A DNA stretch of 64,000 bases, taken from positions 37,651,501-37,715,500 of the forward strand of contig NC_134109.1 in NCBI RefSeq assembly GCF_040939455.1, written 5' to 3'. Shown here in pieces: positions 11,011 through 22,290 of the stretch. A model generated the notes under the pieces. It ran no database searches and had not been told where the DNA came from. It worked only from the letters and a program-made list of their open reading frames with translations. Every line of letters starts with the position of its first letter. The stretch's first letter is position 1. The translations under genes and the position numbers were made by a program. This DNA comes from Microcebus murinus. Its lineage: Eukaryota; Chordata; Mammalia; Primates; Cheirogaleidae.

Positions 11011-13804
11011 ACTTCCAAAGATAAGACACCTCGGAAGTAATTGACTTTATTTCAATTCTACATGTGTTTATTTAATACCCTTTGAGAAATTCAGTAGCAT
11101 ATTTACTGAATATCTAAAGCACATCTATTAGAGTAAAATGTTAGCAAATATTCTAAATAGAATCATCTGAAAGGATAAAGTGAAAGCATAGAATCAATAT
11201 ACATTATTCAGGTCACAAATATTTAATGAACAAATAAGAAAATCATACAAACTACTAAATGGAAGGTTTCAAGGGCACTTTAGAGGAGATAGATTTTCTT
11301 CTGGTATGAAACATATGACAAAAAATGCTGGTCTTTTTCTAGAGATCAAGAAAGGGTTTATAGGAAAACCTCATGCTTTGGTTTGGAATTTATGTTATTT
11401 TTTTCTATGGAGCTTGGGATATTAAGCTTGCAGAAGTTGGAGACTTCTGACACAGAGCCTGAGGATAAGTAGGTGGATTGGTTGTAATCTGGTCTTTGAG
11501 CTGAGGGCCAGAGATGTTTTTTTTTTTTTTCCTCTCTGGGTCCAACATGGATAACATCAGTAGGAAGAAAATTGGCCTGCAAGGCAGGAGACCTCAAAAT
11601 TCTAAAGTTGGTTCTGACATTAATCTGCAGTCTCGTAGATTTTTTGGGGGGCAGGGGTGGGGAGGCATGGGGGAATGAAACCCGAATAATGCTTTCTCCA
11701 TGCAAATGAGAATTATATTTTCTCAATATACCTCAAATTAAATACTATAAATGAAAATATGAGCTAAAATTGGCTATTTAAACATAAGCTGTTAATGATC
11801 TATAAAATGGAATGATTGTATTAAATGTCCTCCTCTCAAGTTGTCTCCAGATCCAAAAAATCTATAATTTTACCATAAAATTTGTTCAAGTCTCTAAGAT
11901 AGTATGTATATTTATGAAAGAATAATGTATAAATATTAGCCTCGTAAGATTCACTAGTCAACTTCCCTAAGCAGGCTCGACTGGGATCTATAATAGATAA
12001 AATTGTCAGATATTTGGTATTTTTGTAAAGGACAGAAGAAACATATAAATAAATGTCAGATCAGCCATGGGACTGGGAAAACCTCTACATTAGTTTCAAC
12101 ATTTAGAAGGAAAATGTTTCCACAAAATGTTTTTCACTTCTAACTTTTTAATATGAATTGATAACAAACAATCATAGCCCAGGCCTTGGTCCCCTGAGTA
12201 TAGAAGGGCCACAAAGTGCATTTCATCTCTTCTAACCAAGCCACACTTTTGTATGATAGAGAATCTCTATTGGATTTTCCTGTTGAGATCTGCTAGGTCA
12301 ACATTTCTTGGTCAAGAAAGAAGGGGCCACTAGTCCTGGCTTAAGCAGGAAGCACAGGGTAGCATATTTATCAAAGCAAGATGGTCAACATGCATTTAGC
12401 TTCATGAGCTCAGGAAATGTGCTAATGCTAGCAATAACATTACCACCATCTGTGTAGTGTTTTATGGTACCTTCGTACACTTTCATGTTCATTATCATTT
12501 TTAATAAGTGATTGAGTTCCTTTGGTGAGGCTGCGTGATTTATACTTAATATACGTTGCTGTCCATTAAAAACAGACCCTCACCTTAGTGATTTTATTCT
12601 TTCAGCTTTTCCTGAGGGAAGTCAATCCACTCAAAAACATCAGAAGCTATGTTGACAGGAGATTTTTTGAAATTATTCGTAAGGCTGGATTTAAGCTCAG
12701 TCAAAATCAGGTTTCTAATTCCATCTGTTCTTCAAGATGCAGGGGAAGCAGAAGTGCCAGTTGGATTGGAAAGTTCTGGTGTGAGATGAAGATTTCTTAC
12801 TTAGAACCTAGACTTTGTAGCCTGTCAGCAAACATAAGGTTTAGATATTTTGTGAAAATATTTCCCCAAAATAGCCTACAGTATGCTGCTTGGGAAATGT
12901 TTGGGAAGATAGAATTCAGTCAAGGAAGTTTGTGACCGTAGAGAACAAGCTCCTCCATAGAAGTTTCTACATATGGCAGATCCTGCACCCATCCCTGATT
13001 CCTTCTTACTCATGCATTTTCTCCCTAATTTTTGATGCAAGAACCCAGTAAGGAACATCTATATTTAGTATTACCTTTGTATTAATGGGACTCTGTAATT
13101 TCTTCATACTTGGCAGGGACAAATCCACTTTGTTGTTTTCTTACTGTTGTTGCCAATTGGAGAATGAGCTCACTGCACATTTGTGCACACACTATGGTTC
13201 CACTCTAGTTTGAATCTTCATTAGGCTGGAGAGACGCTAAGAGATGCTGATAAAGTTAATTCTGAAGCCACAATATGTTAACTCAAAATATTTGACTAAA
13301 AATACGTATTGGTGAGACACCAACCACCATTTGGTGATTTTTAGGGAGATTTTTCAAGACACAAAACTGAGCAATTAAAAATAAGAACTAAGCCTATGCT
13401 TACTTTAAATGAAATCATTATGTGACTATTTGGATAATAATTTTACAGATGGGTAAACATACATCACCAAATATTTTATGAAGTTTCCATTTGCCAAGAA
13501 ATTGTGCCCTGAGGATATAAAATATTATCTGCCCACAAAAAAAGTGCTATGTGGTGATGAGATAAGTCACATAGCCTGAACAGTATAATATAAATACAAC
13601 AAGTGAATAGTAGGTTAACCAAAATTACAAGAACTGCCTAAAATATTACTTGAGGAATTTCTAGAGCTAAGTTCAGAAAAAAACAAATCTATTAGGGGCA
13701 AATGTTTGTATGGAATATGGAATAGCTTTACAGAAGAAAGATTGAAAACTGAGCCTTAAAGATCGTTAAAGTTGTACAGATAGAGGAGAAAGGAAAATAT
13801 CTTT
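11011..13804. other. Long unique stretch, no recognised feature
   Basis: Nearly 2.8 kb without a repeat or gene that I can name. A T run sits at 11519-11530 and a short G run near 11647. The largest frame (12588-12935, 115 codons, plus strand) has no recognisable motif. If the window lies in an intron or near a gene, this is a place for weakly conserved regulatory DNA, but no motif stands out. Confidence 0.35.
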
Positions 13805-13935
13805 CAGATGAGGAAGCCCATCAGTCCAATTCCAATTAAGTATATACTGTACTCTGGGCCACACCCTTTTCTAGGTCATAGGCCCTCAGGGTGGACAGAA
13901 CAGATATAATCCCTGCCCTGGTAGAGTTAGTATTC
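13805..13935 (-). mobile_element. L2 3' end, antisense
   Basis: Blocks tatactgtactctgggccac, ggtggacagaacagatataa and tccctgccctggtagagtta follow the antisense L2 3' end order (size or abundance phrase, then the ccctgccct...gagtta block). It abuts the L1 that starts at about 13936. Confidence 0.62.
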
Positions 13936-14500
13936 TGGTCCCATGAAGATGAAGGGATAAAGAAAATGTGGTATATCAAGACAATGGAATACTATTCCAC
14001 AATAAAAGAAAAAAAAAAAGAGTGAAATCTTGTCACTTGCAGCAACATGGATGGAACTAGAACATTATGTTAAGTGATGTGAGCCAGGCACAGAGAGACA
14101 GGTATCACAGGTTCTCATCCATGTGTGGGAGCTAAATAGTTGATCCCAATGGTGGTAGAGAGTTGAATAATGGTTACTAGAGGCTGGGAAGGGTCAGGGG
14201 ACGGGGCAAATGAAGAGAGGTTAGTTAATAGGTATTAACATACTGTTAGATAGAAGGAATAAATTCTAGTGCTCGGTAGCACAATCAGGTGACTACAGTT
14301 AACAGTAATTAAATGTATATTTCAGAATCGCTAAAAGAAGATTTGGAATGTTCCCAACACAAAGAAATGATAAATATTTGAAGTAATAGATATCGCAATT
14401 ACCCAGATTTGATAATTACACATTGTATACATTCTATCAAAATAACATATGTACCCCATACATATATATCCACAAAACTTAAAAAATAAAAAAATAGTCA
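13936..14500 (+). mobile_element. L1 3' end
   Basis: Sense L1 ORF2 tail and 3' UTR with landmarks caatggaatactattccaca, acatggatggaactagaaca, gttactagaggctgggaagg, agaagatttggaatgttccc and the terminal atgtaccccatacatatata before an A-rich tail at about 14480-14515. It is collinear with 4085-4680. No open frame survives. Confidence 0.9.
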
Positions 14501-15302
14501 AAACAAAAAAATATCATAGTCAAGTCAATAGCAACTTGAGGTTTAGAATTTGTGTGTATCCTAGAAAGTTTGCTATCCACTCTTCATCTTCCCTAACTCC
14601 TAGTAGCATAGATCACTGGAAACTACTGCAGAAAAGAATCCTTCATTCTGAATTGATGAAAATCACATCATCAATAAGTTATTCAATGCCTGTATAAAGC
14701 TATTGTTTTAATACAATCTAGTGATAGCTTTTCTTGGCTTTCTGTACAGCTTTACATCATGCAGTAGCTGGTCTGTTGATCCTGGACGCAGTGTAAACCC
14801 GCAGGGTGTGGTGAGTGACTGATAAGCTGAGACCCTTGTAGGTTTTCTTCCTTGGAAATCAAACCAAAAAAGATTAACTAAGGGACTATGTCACGTTTCA
14901 AGAACAACAATAGAAAAATATAGCACTATTCTTTATATTTCCTGTTCTATATTTAATTTCTCAACAGAAAATTATTACTTCATGTAGTTTTAATATATAT
15001 TCCTAATTATAGAGATAATGAGCATTAAAAATTAAAAAGTAAAGCATTTAAAGTATTTCAGATTTTTAAAAATTAAGACATTAATGTCTGTTAACTCTGA
15101 CCCAGGGTTAAAAGAGTCACATGTAGATCATGAAACAGGCCTTGTAAAATCTCTTGTGGGATACATTTCCATTGTTTCATTTAACTTAAAATTGTGGATG
15201 TTATTCATTATCATACCCTAACAGAGGGGAAGAAAGGAGGTTTATTATGCTACCCACATAAAAAAATGAATGTATTAAGCTAAAGTGAAACTAGCATAAT
15301 GG
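14501..15302. other. Unassigned AT-rich sequence
   Basis: No gene or named repeat. The frame at 14449-14697 begins inside the L1 tail and has no homology that I recognise. Confidence 0.4.
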
Positions 15303-15440
15303 TGTTTTTTTATTTCATCATATTATGGAGGTACAAATATTGTTATGGTTACAAATATTGCCCCCGCCACCCCTCCTTCCCCCAATGTGTCCAATCCCAC
15401 AGTGGTGTGCATCACACACGTTATGGAAACATACACCCCT
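15303..15440 (-). mobile_element. Antisense 3' end of lineage-specific L1, strongly truncated
   Basis: A short T run leads into atttcatcatattatggagg and the pyrimidine-rich ccctccttcccccaatgtgt segment, then the gcatcacacacgttatggaa block and ttt, following the antisense L1 3' UTR seen at 60057 onward. Differences show an older or different subfamily from the 10098 copy. Nothing coding. Confidence 0.8.
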
Positions 15441-15629
15441 TTCTTTATAAGTGGAGACACTGGCTAAACTCAGCCTTCCCCACCAAGACTTAGATAATGA
15501 TGCTTAGCGTCTAGCCTGCTCCAGGCAGCAGCCACATATTACTTATCAAGTGCTTTTAAAGGAACCCCTGGCCTTCAATTATCTGTAAGCTTCCTTCTGC
15601 AAGAGAGAGAAAAATACCCTGAAGTTACT

Positions 15630-15760
15630 AAATCTGAACTGAAGTCCCTGATCTGCTGTCCTCTGTGATCTTGGGTGAATCACTCAACTTCTCCAGGACT
15701 CAGTGGCCTCCTCTAAGCCATGTGGGGACTAGGTAAGAGCTGTGTGAATCTGTGTTTTTG
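15630..15760 (+). mobile_element. MIR SINE fragment
   Basis: Contains gtgatcttgggtgaatcact, caacttctccaggactcagt and ggcctcctctaagccatgtg, which are the MIR middle and right blocks in sense orientation. Ends are vague. Confidence 0.68.
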
Positions 15761-17949
15761 TTTTGTTGGTCAGAGGGGACAGAGCAGAGAATCCTGTTGC
15801 CTGGCACACTTGAGGAAAGGTCGTGCATCACCATACAATCAACTAAGAGAGAAGTCTACCTAGGGGTGGTTCCACAACTCTTTTTCTAATGTGTTCAATA
15901 AAGTCTCTTGCCAATGCCATCTGGCCCTAAATACAATTTTAAGAAAATCACCAACCAGCAGACTTCAGAGGACGTATAGCACTAGGCAGGCCTAGTCCAA
16001 ACCTTGTTTTTCATTTCTAATTTGAGTTTCCTGGACTTGGAAATGGAAGAACAAACACTCAGCAAATATATAAGCAGCACATACCGTGGTTCAGGCACTG
16101 GGATTTAGTATTCCTAAAGATTAACTATACAGTACCAATGAACTGTTTTGTTTGGCTATAAAAATGCCAACATTTGTGAAACAATGAAATCACCAAATCC
16201 TTCTTTCTTATGTAGAGAAGTAACTTGACAAACACAATGAGGAGATGGCATGAAATTCAGGTCTCAAGGTTCAGGCCACTCTGGTCTGCTGCCTCTTCCC
16301 TGAATGTTAACCAACCATAGGCATGCGCATTATCTGTACACTGTACATAGTCCAGATTTTTCTAATTTTTAAATTCTATACAAAATTGAGAATTGAGAGA
16401 TTCCAGGAACATTACTGGCCTTTTCTAGTTAAGTTTTAAGACTCAAAGAAAAAAAATGAAAAGGCAGTAAGCACCTGATGGCATACTCCTCATACATATT
16501 CCTGCTAAGAGAACTTATTCTCTTTAAACAAGTTGGAACGTTAAAGAAAATACTTTTTTTTCTTTACTGTATTTTTCTGAAGCAGCAACTTCAGGTAACT
16601 ACAGCTAATTTGAGTTCTCAGTTTCTGTTTGTATCCCAAAGAAACCAACTCTGCTATTTGAATTTTCAAAAGGGTATTTACTGGAAGGATATAAGTGTAA
16701 CATTCAGGATGGTCCAGCTTAGCAAAAAGCAGGAAACAGAGATTAGGCAAAACCTGTCACTACTGCTTATCTTTACAGTATGACATTGCTAGATGCTGCC
16801 CCAATTCCAGTCTCACCTGCTCTTCCTCTTTGAGTCCCACCTCAAAGTTAACCCTACCTAGTCAAAGGAATTTCACTGGCCAAGCTTCACTCATGTGCCC
16901 ATGTCTTGCTGCCATGGGACAAGGAAGTTTCCTGCCTCTCCTCCCCATTCATAGCCACACAGTGGAGGATTCTCCACAGTCAATAAGAGGATTCAGACAC
17001 CAGACAGCCAGAAACAAGCGCAAGTATCCATTTGTCATATTATTCAGATTATATAAGTCAAAAGTCTATATTATTATTCATTTAAACTATAGAAGAATAT
17101 AAGGAAGAAGGGTAGAATTTTCAACTCTAGAAACAGTGAAAATTCTTGGCCCATCAAAAAAAAAAAGATGTTTTAAGGTTCCTGAATATCCATTCTCTGG
17201 AACAATTTTATTCAGAGTGTGCCCTATAAAATATACCCTGTCTCATGAGATTCTTGACATGAAAATGGTTCCTATCAGCCATCTCCACTTTGGAGAGCTA
17301 AAAATGCTAGTTATAACATTAACTATTCTAAAAGCTTATTTCATCCAACATTCTCCAAACTTCTTTATCAGTTAGCCCTGAACACCCACAGAATCAGTTT
17401 TCAAATGAGCCTGCTTTGAGAAATGGTACTCCCAAGGAAAGGAGCATCTCATCCTGTGAACTATTTGAGGCCATTTCACAGAAGTTAAGACCTTTCTGGA
17501 TAGGGTGAGAGGGCCTTCCAAATGCTCAGTTCTTCAGAATAACTTAACTAATGTCCATTATCCAATCCTGATACCGTGGAAGTTACAGCAGCTTAATCTA
17601 AATCAGATTGCAGATAATCTGCTTTCCCCAGATGACAGCAGGTGGGAACTTTGGTTCTACCATGAGAACCAATCCTAATGACCAGTGGGTAAGTGGTTAT
17701 TCTCCCCCCACCCCCGACTCCATTAACAGAAAATAAAGTGTGACAAAAGAGCAGAGGCCCCCTCAAGAAAAGGCGAAAGGGGGTAGAAATTGCATGAAAG
17801 TATTGGAGCATTTAGCTAGATGTGAAAGTCCAAATGCACATCCCCTTGTCTGTGGGGGCCCTGGTCCCTTCTCCCTCTAGCAGCCCACAGCAACGTGCCC
17901 TACATCCAAACAGCTCTGCCAGCCTTCACGCTGCCCATTTCTTTGTCAT
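15761..17949. other. Mostly unique sequence with one possible old repeat
   Basis: No gene can be supported. At about 16665-17010 the text has the build of an old dispersed repeat (ttactggaaggatataagtg near the left; a ggccaagcttcactcatgtg block with a catgggacaaggaag block to the right). Sequences near 21481-21999 and 39640-40140 have a similar feel. I cannot name the family. The open frames at 16478-16783, 16830-17102 and 17136-17375 are unremarkable. Confidence 0.35.
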
Positions 17950-18400
17950 CAAGAACGTGACAACTGAGAGCCTAAGACTTCGCTGAAATCACTTCCTTTG
18001 ATTTTTACCCCCTTTAATTAAATGGAGATGGAAAAAAATTAATCCTTAGCAAGATCAGAGTCTGAGAGTGAGAGGTATCAAGTGTTTTATCATTGCATCC
18101 TGCCTGCGACTCTGCACTTGGCTTTGTATCTAGGCAGCAGATTACTGTAGCTTGCCCGACAAACATGATTAATAACTCAGCCAGAGCCTTTGTACTAGAT
18201 GCAGTGTTTGCCAAAAATGGCAGAACGCAATGGAGAAGGGGGAACCGCAGTGACAGTTACTTCCTTGCCCCATGACCCTTCTTTGTAATTAAAAACCAAA
18301 CTCAATTATATAGCAAACATTCAATGACATAAGCCTCTTCCCTCCTGTAAGTGATGATTGCTGATGCTGAGATTATTTTCACAGCTCTGAAATAAAGCAA
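17950..18400. promoter_or_regulatory. Candidate conserved noncoding element
   Basis: A repeat-free stretch with normal complexity and clustered homeodomain-type cores: the 10-bp palindrome tttaattaaa at 18013-18022, gattaataactca near 18168 and gtaattaaaa near 18285. The density of such cores resembles developmental enhancers in gene deserts. This is an inference from composition only; no alignment was made. It could equally be neutral AT-rich DNA. Confidence 0.3.
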
Positions 18401-19994
18401 AAAGAAATACGGTGCTCTCTCGAAATGTAGCTTCACATTCAATCTTTGTAGCCCCTAATCCCCGTCAGGCTTGTAACCTCTATCGCTGTGCTTGGGAGAC
18501 ATACTGCCTTTGTTGGGGAACAGAGAAGCCATGTGCCTGTGCTCTCTGTCACCTTTACCTGATGCTGCTTGAAAATTTGCTGTGGCAGAAATTAAAGAAA
18601 ATCATGTGGCTGTACTATCCAAATGAAGTGGTTGTCAATGATACAGTCCAGCCTCTGTGGCTACTCTTTCTGCTGAATACATTTGTCAATTACACTCTTT
18701 TTCCCCACTTCCGTATAATTTGTTCCTTACTGTTTAGCGACATTGCTTCCCTGCTGAGGCAGCCTCCCAACAGCAGCTGTGATGCCACCCACCAGCATCC
18801 CAACAATGTCAACCCGCTCAAGTAAACAGGTTGTGCGATTTGACCCCTCCTACATGCATGTGCAAGGAAGTGCGCTCCAACGCAGATTCCAGCTAGGGGG
18901 ATGCCCCTAAGGAAGCAGCAGCCCCACACGAGGGAGGCTAAACCCTGCCTGGTTTGAGTTTGAGGGAATAATCACTTTATTTATAAAGCTTCCCTCCTAC
19001 CCTTACCCTGGAAAGCAGTCACAATAGTGAAGAGATAAAAATGTTAATTAAGGCATCATAAGCCATTCTGAAGGCACAGGAATAAAAATAAAGGAGAAAT
19101 TTGCCAAAGTGGAGGTTTCAAAAGGGCTGCCTAAAGAGAAAGAGAAAGCAAGTGAGACATCTACTGAGAGCAGGGAGCTCAAGACCTTAGAGAGCTCCCA
19201 GGCAACAGGGACGCAGCCCCTGAGGTCTCTTCTGTAGAGGTGGGAGCTGCTAAGAGAAGCCCAGGCGGGTATTGAATGGGGATGTGGCATACCCACATTG
19301 GCAGGCCATGTCTCTTTAAAAAGCTAACCAATGGCACATAGACATGATGGGTCTGAATGCTCTATTATTTTCTCTAGAAGTCAGTGAGAGTAACAAAGGA
19401 ATTATGTCATTATTTGCATAACTTTGTATAAAAAGTACTTGTCTAATTTAGTCTAAAATAACAAGAATGGTTTTTCAACTTCCAATTTGTAGCAATCAGA
19501 CATCCCATCAAACCTTCAAAAATAATGACTGCTTCCTAGCAGAAAGAAAAAAATTCTAATTAATGATATTTAGTGATACTTCATGTAAAAAGGGCATGGT
19601 AATTGAATCCACATACAATCCACATGCACACACAAACACAACTCAATTTTTTTCTTGCTCTAACCCATTTATATGAGAACCCTTAAAATGTGATCTATCA
19701 CAAACAGCCAAGGGGAAGGGAGAATAAGTAAAACACCATAGAAAAGATTGCCATCTATCATTGTCTCTTACATTTTTTCACCCTGTTAGGGAAAAAAAAA
19801 AATTCTAGTTCACCTGAATAAAGGAATAAATCATGTTTCAGGTACTTCTGCAAGAAATCACTCAACAATTTCATTTAAAATTACTGAAAAATGTCAGAGC
19901 AAGTAGACATTATAATATGTGTTAGGGTTAGCTCACCATGAATAATGGTTAAAAGAAAAATAAACAATAATCTCATTAATGTTTTTAGTAATTT
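18401..19994. other. Unique sequence, no recognised repeat
   Basis: Repeat-poor. It holds the longest open frame outside L1 (18412-18825, plus strand, 137 codons). That frame starts in no recognisable initiation context and has no domain, signal peptide or convincing membrane pattern, though it has hydrophobic runs near residues 80-115. I treat it as chance. No RNA gene is visible. Confidence 0.4.
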
Positions 19995-20420
19995 GTAGCA
20001 TATAATTTTAAAATGAGCTTCAAAAAACATGTTTGTCAAGATGACCTCCTCATCTGATTGGCCACACTCTGGGCGTCTATATTTTGGTGCTAATTATCGT
20101 GGAAGAGCTTCTTGGTTCGGATATCTGTATAAAGAACCTAGAATAATTTTAATAGGGTATTTTTTAATTTAATTAAAAGCTTTGTTGAGAATAGCAATCT
20201 TTGATTCTCTAATGAGAATTGTAAGGCTAATTGCATGCAATTCATGTACAACGACCTAAAAGGGTTTAGAATAGCTTCAAACACCAGATTGCAGCTCATC
20301 ACCACTCAGGGACCATGGCCAGGGTAATTGTCTCTATATTGATCCAACCTGTATGTTTCTCATTATTCTTGTCCCAAGTGAGCTCTGATCTTTGTTGAGA
20401 TGCCAATTTCTAAGATTCAA
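19995..20420. promoter_or_regulatory. Candidate conserved noncoding element with a 14-bp palindrome
   Basis: Repeat-free DNA containing the perfect palindrome aattgcatgcaatt at 20229-20242, which holds two overlapping octamer/POU-like half sites, beside a tttaatttaattaaaa homeodomain-type tract at about 20163-20178 and a ctttgatt TCF-like site near 20198. The grouping of these sites within 100 bases is what suggests regulatory function. No conservation data were available, so the call is an inference. Confidence 0.33.
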
Positions 20421-21324
20421 ACCTCTATTACTACATCCAAGTCTTTCTTTATGCATTTGTTAATGTACAATCCTTGATTATTGAGTATTTAATACCAAAA
20501 ATACGTGTGTCGTATTGGAGCAGTGCCTCTCACCTCAACTTCCCCAGGCTTTTGCCTTGATCTTGCCTTGGAGATCAGCACCCTGGTGCTCTGATGTCTT
20601 TGACTGCTCTTTATGCCCTAAGAGTGAACTTGTACAGCTTGGAGGCCTCACTAACCCATCAAAGATGGCTTTCATGACCATGTTAGAAGAGTAACTGGTG
20701 TCCAGTGTTTTAAGGATTCACAAGTAAGGAATCTTGAGGCTGTATTTGCTGCTAGCCAAACAGAGAAGTCATTGTCCTAGAAGAATTATGCCTCCAGTTT
20801 TCTGGCTTTGATCGAAGAAAATAAATCTAAAATATGGCTCAAGATTTTGTATGGTATATAGGTGTAACATCAACCATCAAACTGAAAAAGAGTTCACTTA
20901 TTTAGGGATTTTTATGGGGTGGGGGGTGGAGAGGGGATGTCTGTAATCAATATTCTATATGATGTTAAAAATTAAATTTATTCAAAGTTTTCCCCAAAAG
21001 TCCAAATTCATTGAATTCAAAAAAAGATCATTTTCTGAGATAAAAGCCCAATCTGGTCTTTCATTTTTTGTGACTTCTGCCAATATTCTCCCTCTTAGAT
21101 TCAATAGTGACAGGTTTTACATAAAATTGTGAAGCTTATTACATAGAACACACATAAAAATCAACTTATGATTTTAAATTCCTATCTTATTGCCATGAAT
21201 TATTCTCAACTACTTAAGAGTTATGAGTTTTATAGATGTAAGTATAATGCTAATAATTGTAGTTCTGATCATCAGCATAGAGAAAATTGGACTTTGTAGT
21301 AATACTATAAACCTCATAGATTCA
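20421..21324. other. Unassigned sequence
   Basis: No gene or repeat that I can name. A G-rich patch (ggggtggggggtggagaggg) lies at about 20916-20935. Frames are short. Confidence 0.4.
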
Positions 21325-21480
21325 GAAAAGATGTTTAGAGTTTCTGCTATGTGCTAGGGAGTGTGCTTGGTGCTGAGGAAACAAATGAATTATGCACAGT
21401 GCCTTATGTGAAATCTCTCACAAACTGGTTATGGAAACCAAAGGATAAGTAGCAATTAGAAACACAGTGATAGGTAGGTT
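21325..21480 (-). mobile_element. L2 3' end, antisense
   Basis: The order tgctatgtgctagggagtgt, gcttggtgctgaggaaacaa and acagtgccttatgtg matches the antisense L2 3' end. A second antisense L2 piece at 22000-22290 may belong to the same element, split by later sequence. Confidence 0.65.
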
Positions 21481-21999
21481 ATTGGTCAGAAATATATTTG
21501 GCTGCAAGTAACAGAAACCCCAATCAACAATGGGTTTAAAGGAAGGCGCGTATTTGTCTTGCTTAATAAGAAATCTGGGAATAAACCAGCCCAGGGCTGG
21601 TTGCATGGTTTAATCACACCATCAGGGAACCAGGGTCTTTCATCCTCATGGTCACAAAATGGCATACGTAGCACCGTGCATTCTATTCACACTCCAGGAA
21701 AAAGATGGAAGGGACAAAGGCAAACAAAGTATACCAGCAGAACTTCCCCCTTTAAGAAGTTTCCTCCGACACTCTGTCTAGAAATTTTCACATTTCGGTG
21801 GCCAAAATTGCATCGGTCTCTCCTATCAAGAAGGTAGTCTGAGAAGAGAAGTATTTTAGTTGTGCCTGAATAGGTTCTACTAATATTAGAGGAAGAAGTG
21901 GAGGCATAAAACTGGGTTGACAACTAGCGGTGTCTGCCACAGGGACCATGGAAACTCCAGAGGTTACCTGACACCTATCAGAGAAGGTGTTCCAGAGTG
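21481..21999. repeat. Unclassified ancient repeat-like sequence
   Basis: Starts near ggctgcaagtaacagaaacc and ends near gttgacaactagcggtgtct. These are phrases I associate with an old dispersed mammalian repeat, but I cannot give its name. It sits between two antisense L2 pieces, which suggests an insertion into an L2. Overlapping frames on both strands (21418-21606, 21559-21837, 21687-21923) are without domains and are not genes. Confidence 0.35.
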
Positions 22000-22290
22000 G
22001 ACATTGAGGCCTAGCACCGAAATGCTGCCAACAGCAAGTGATGCGGGCAGACGTAGAGACGCACTGTGGAAGAGGGAGATGGGAAGAGCATCCAAAACAG
22101 AGGAAACACAGGTGTTCTGAGCACTGCTAGTAGTTCAGTGTCTGGAACACAGGATTTGTGTGGAGAGTGGACAAGATGAGACTGGAGGTACAGGAAAAGT
22201 CAAGTTACAGGTAGATGCATGAAACACATTAAAGAGCCTTGTTGGCTGTTCCATACAAAGTAGTTTTAGCTTAGGGGTAAAGTTAAAAAG
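22000..22290 (-). mobile_element. L2 internal fragment, antisense
   Basis: The gggaagagcatccaaaacag block, then tctggaacacaggatttgtg and the agagccttgttggctgttcc block, read as the antisense of the L2 region that lies upstream of its 3' end. Divergence is high. Confidence 0.45.

Noticed and set aside
12588..12935. 115-codon frame
   Set aside because: No domain and no flanking splice or promoter features; within chance for 64 kb of AT-rich DNA.
18412..18825. 137-codon frame as a novel gene
   Set aside because: No recognised domain, signal, splice sites or promoter. Cys- and Leu-rich runs are not arranged in any known motif. Chance is more likely.
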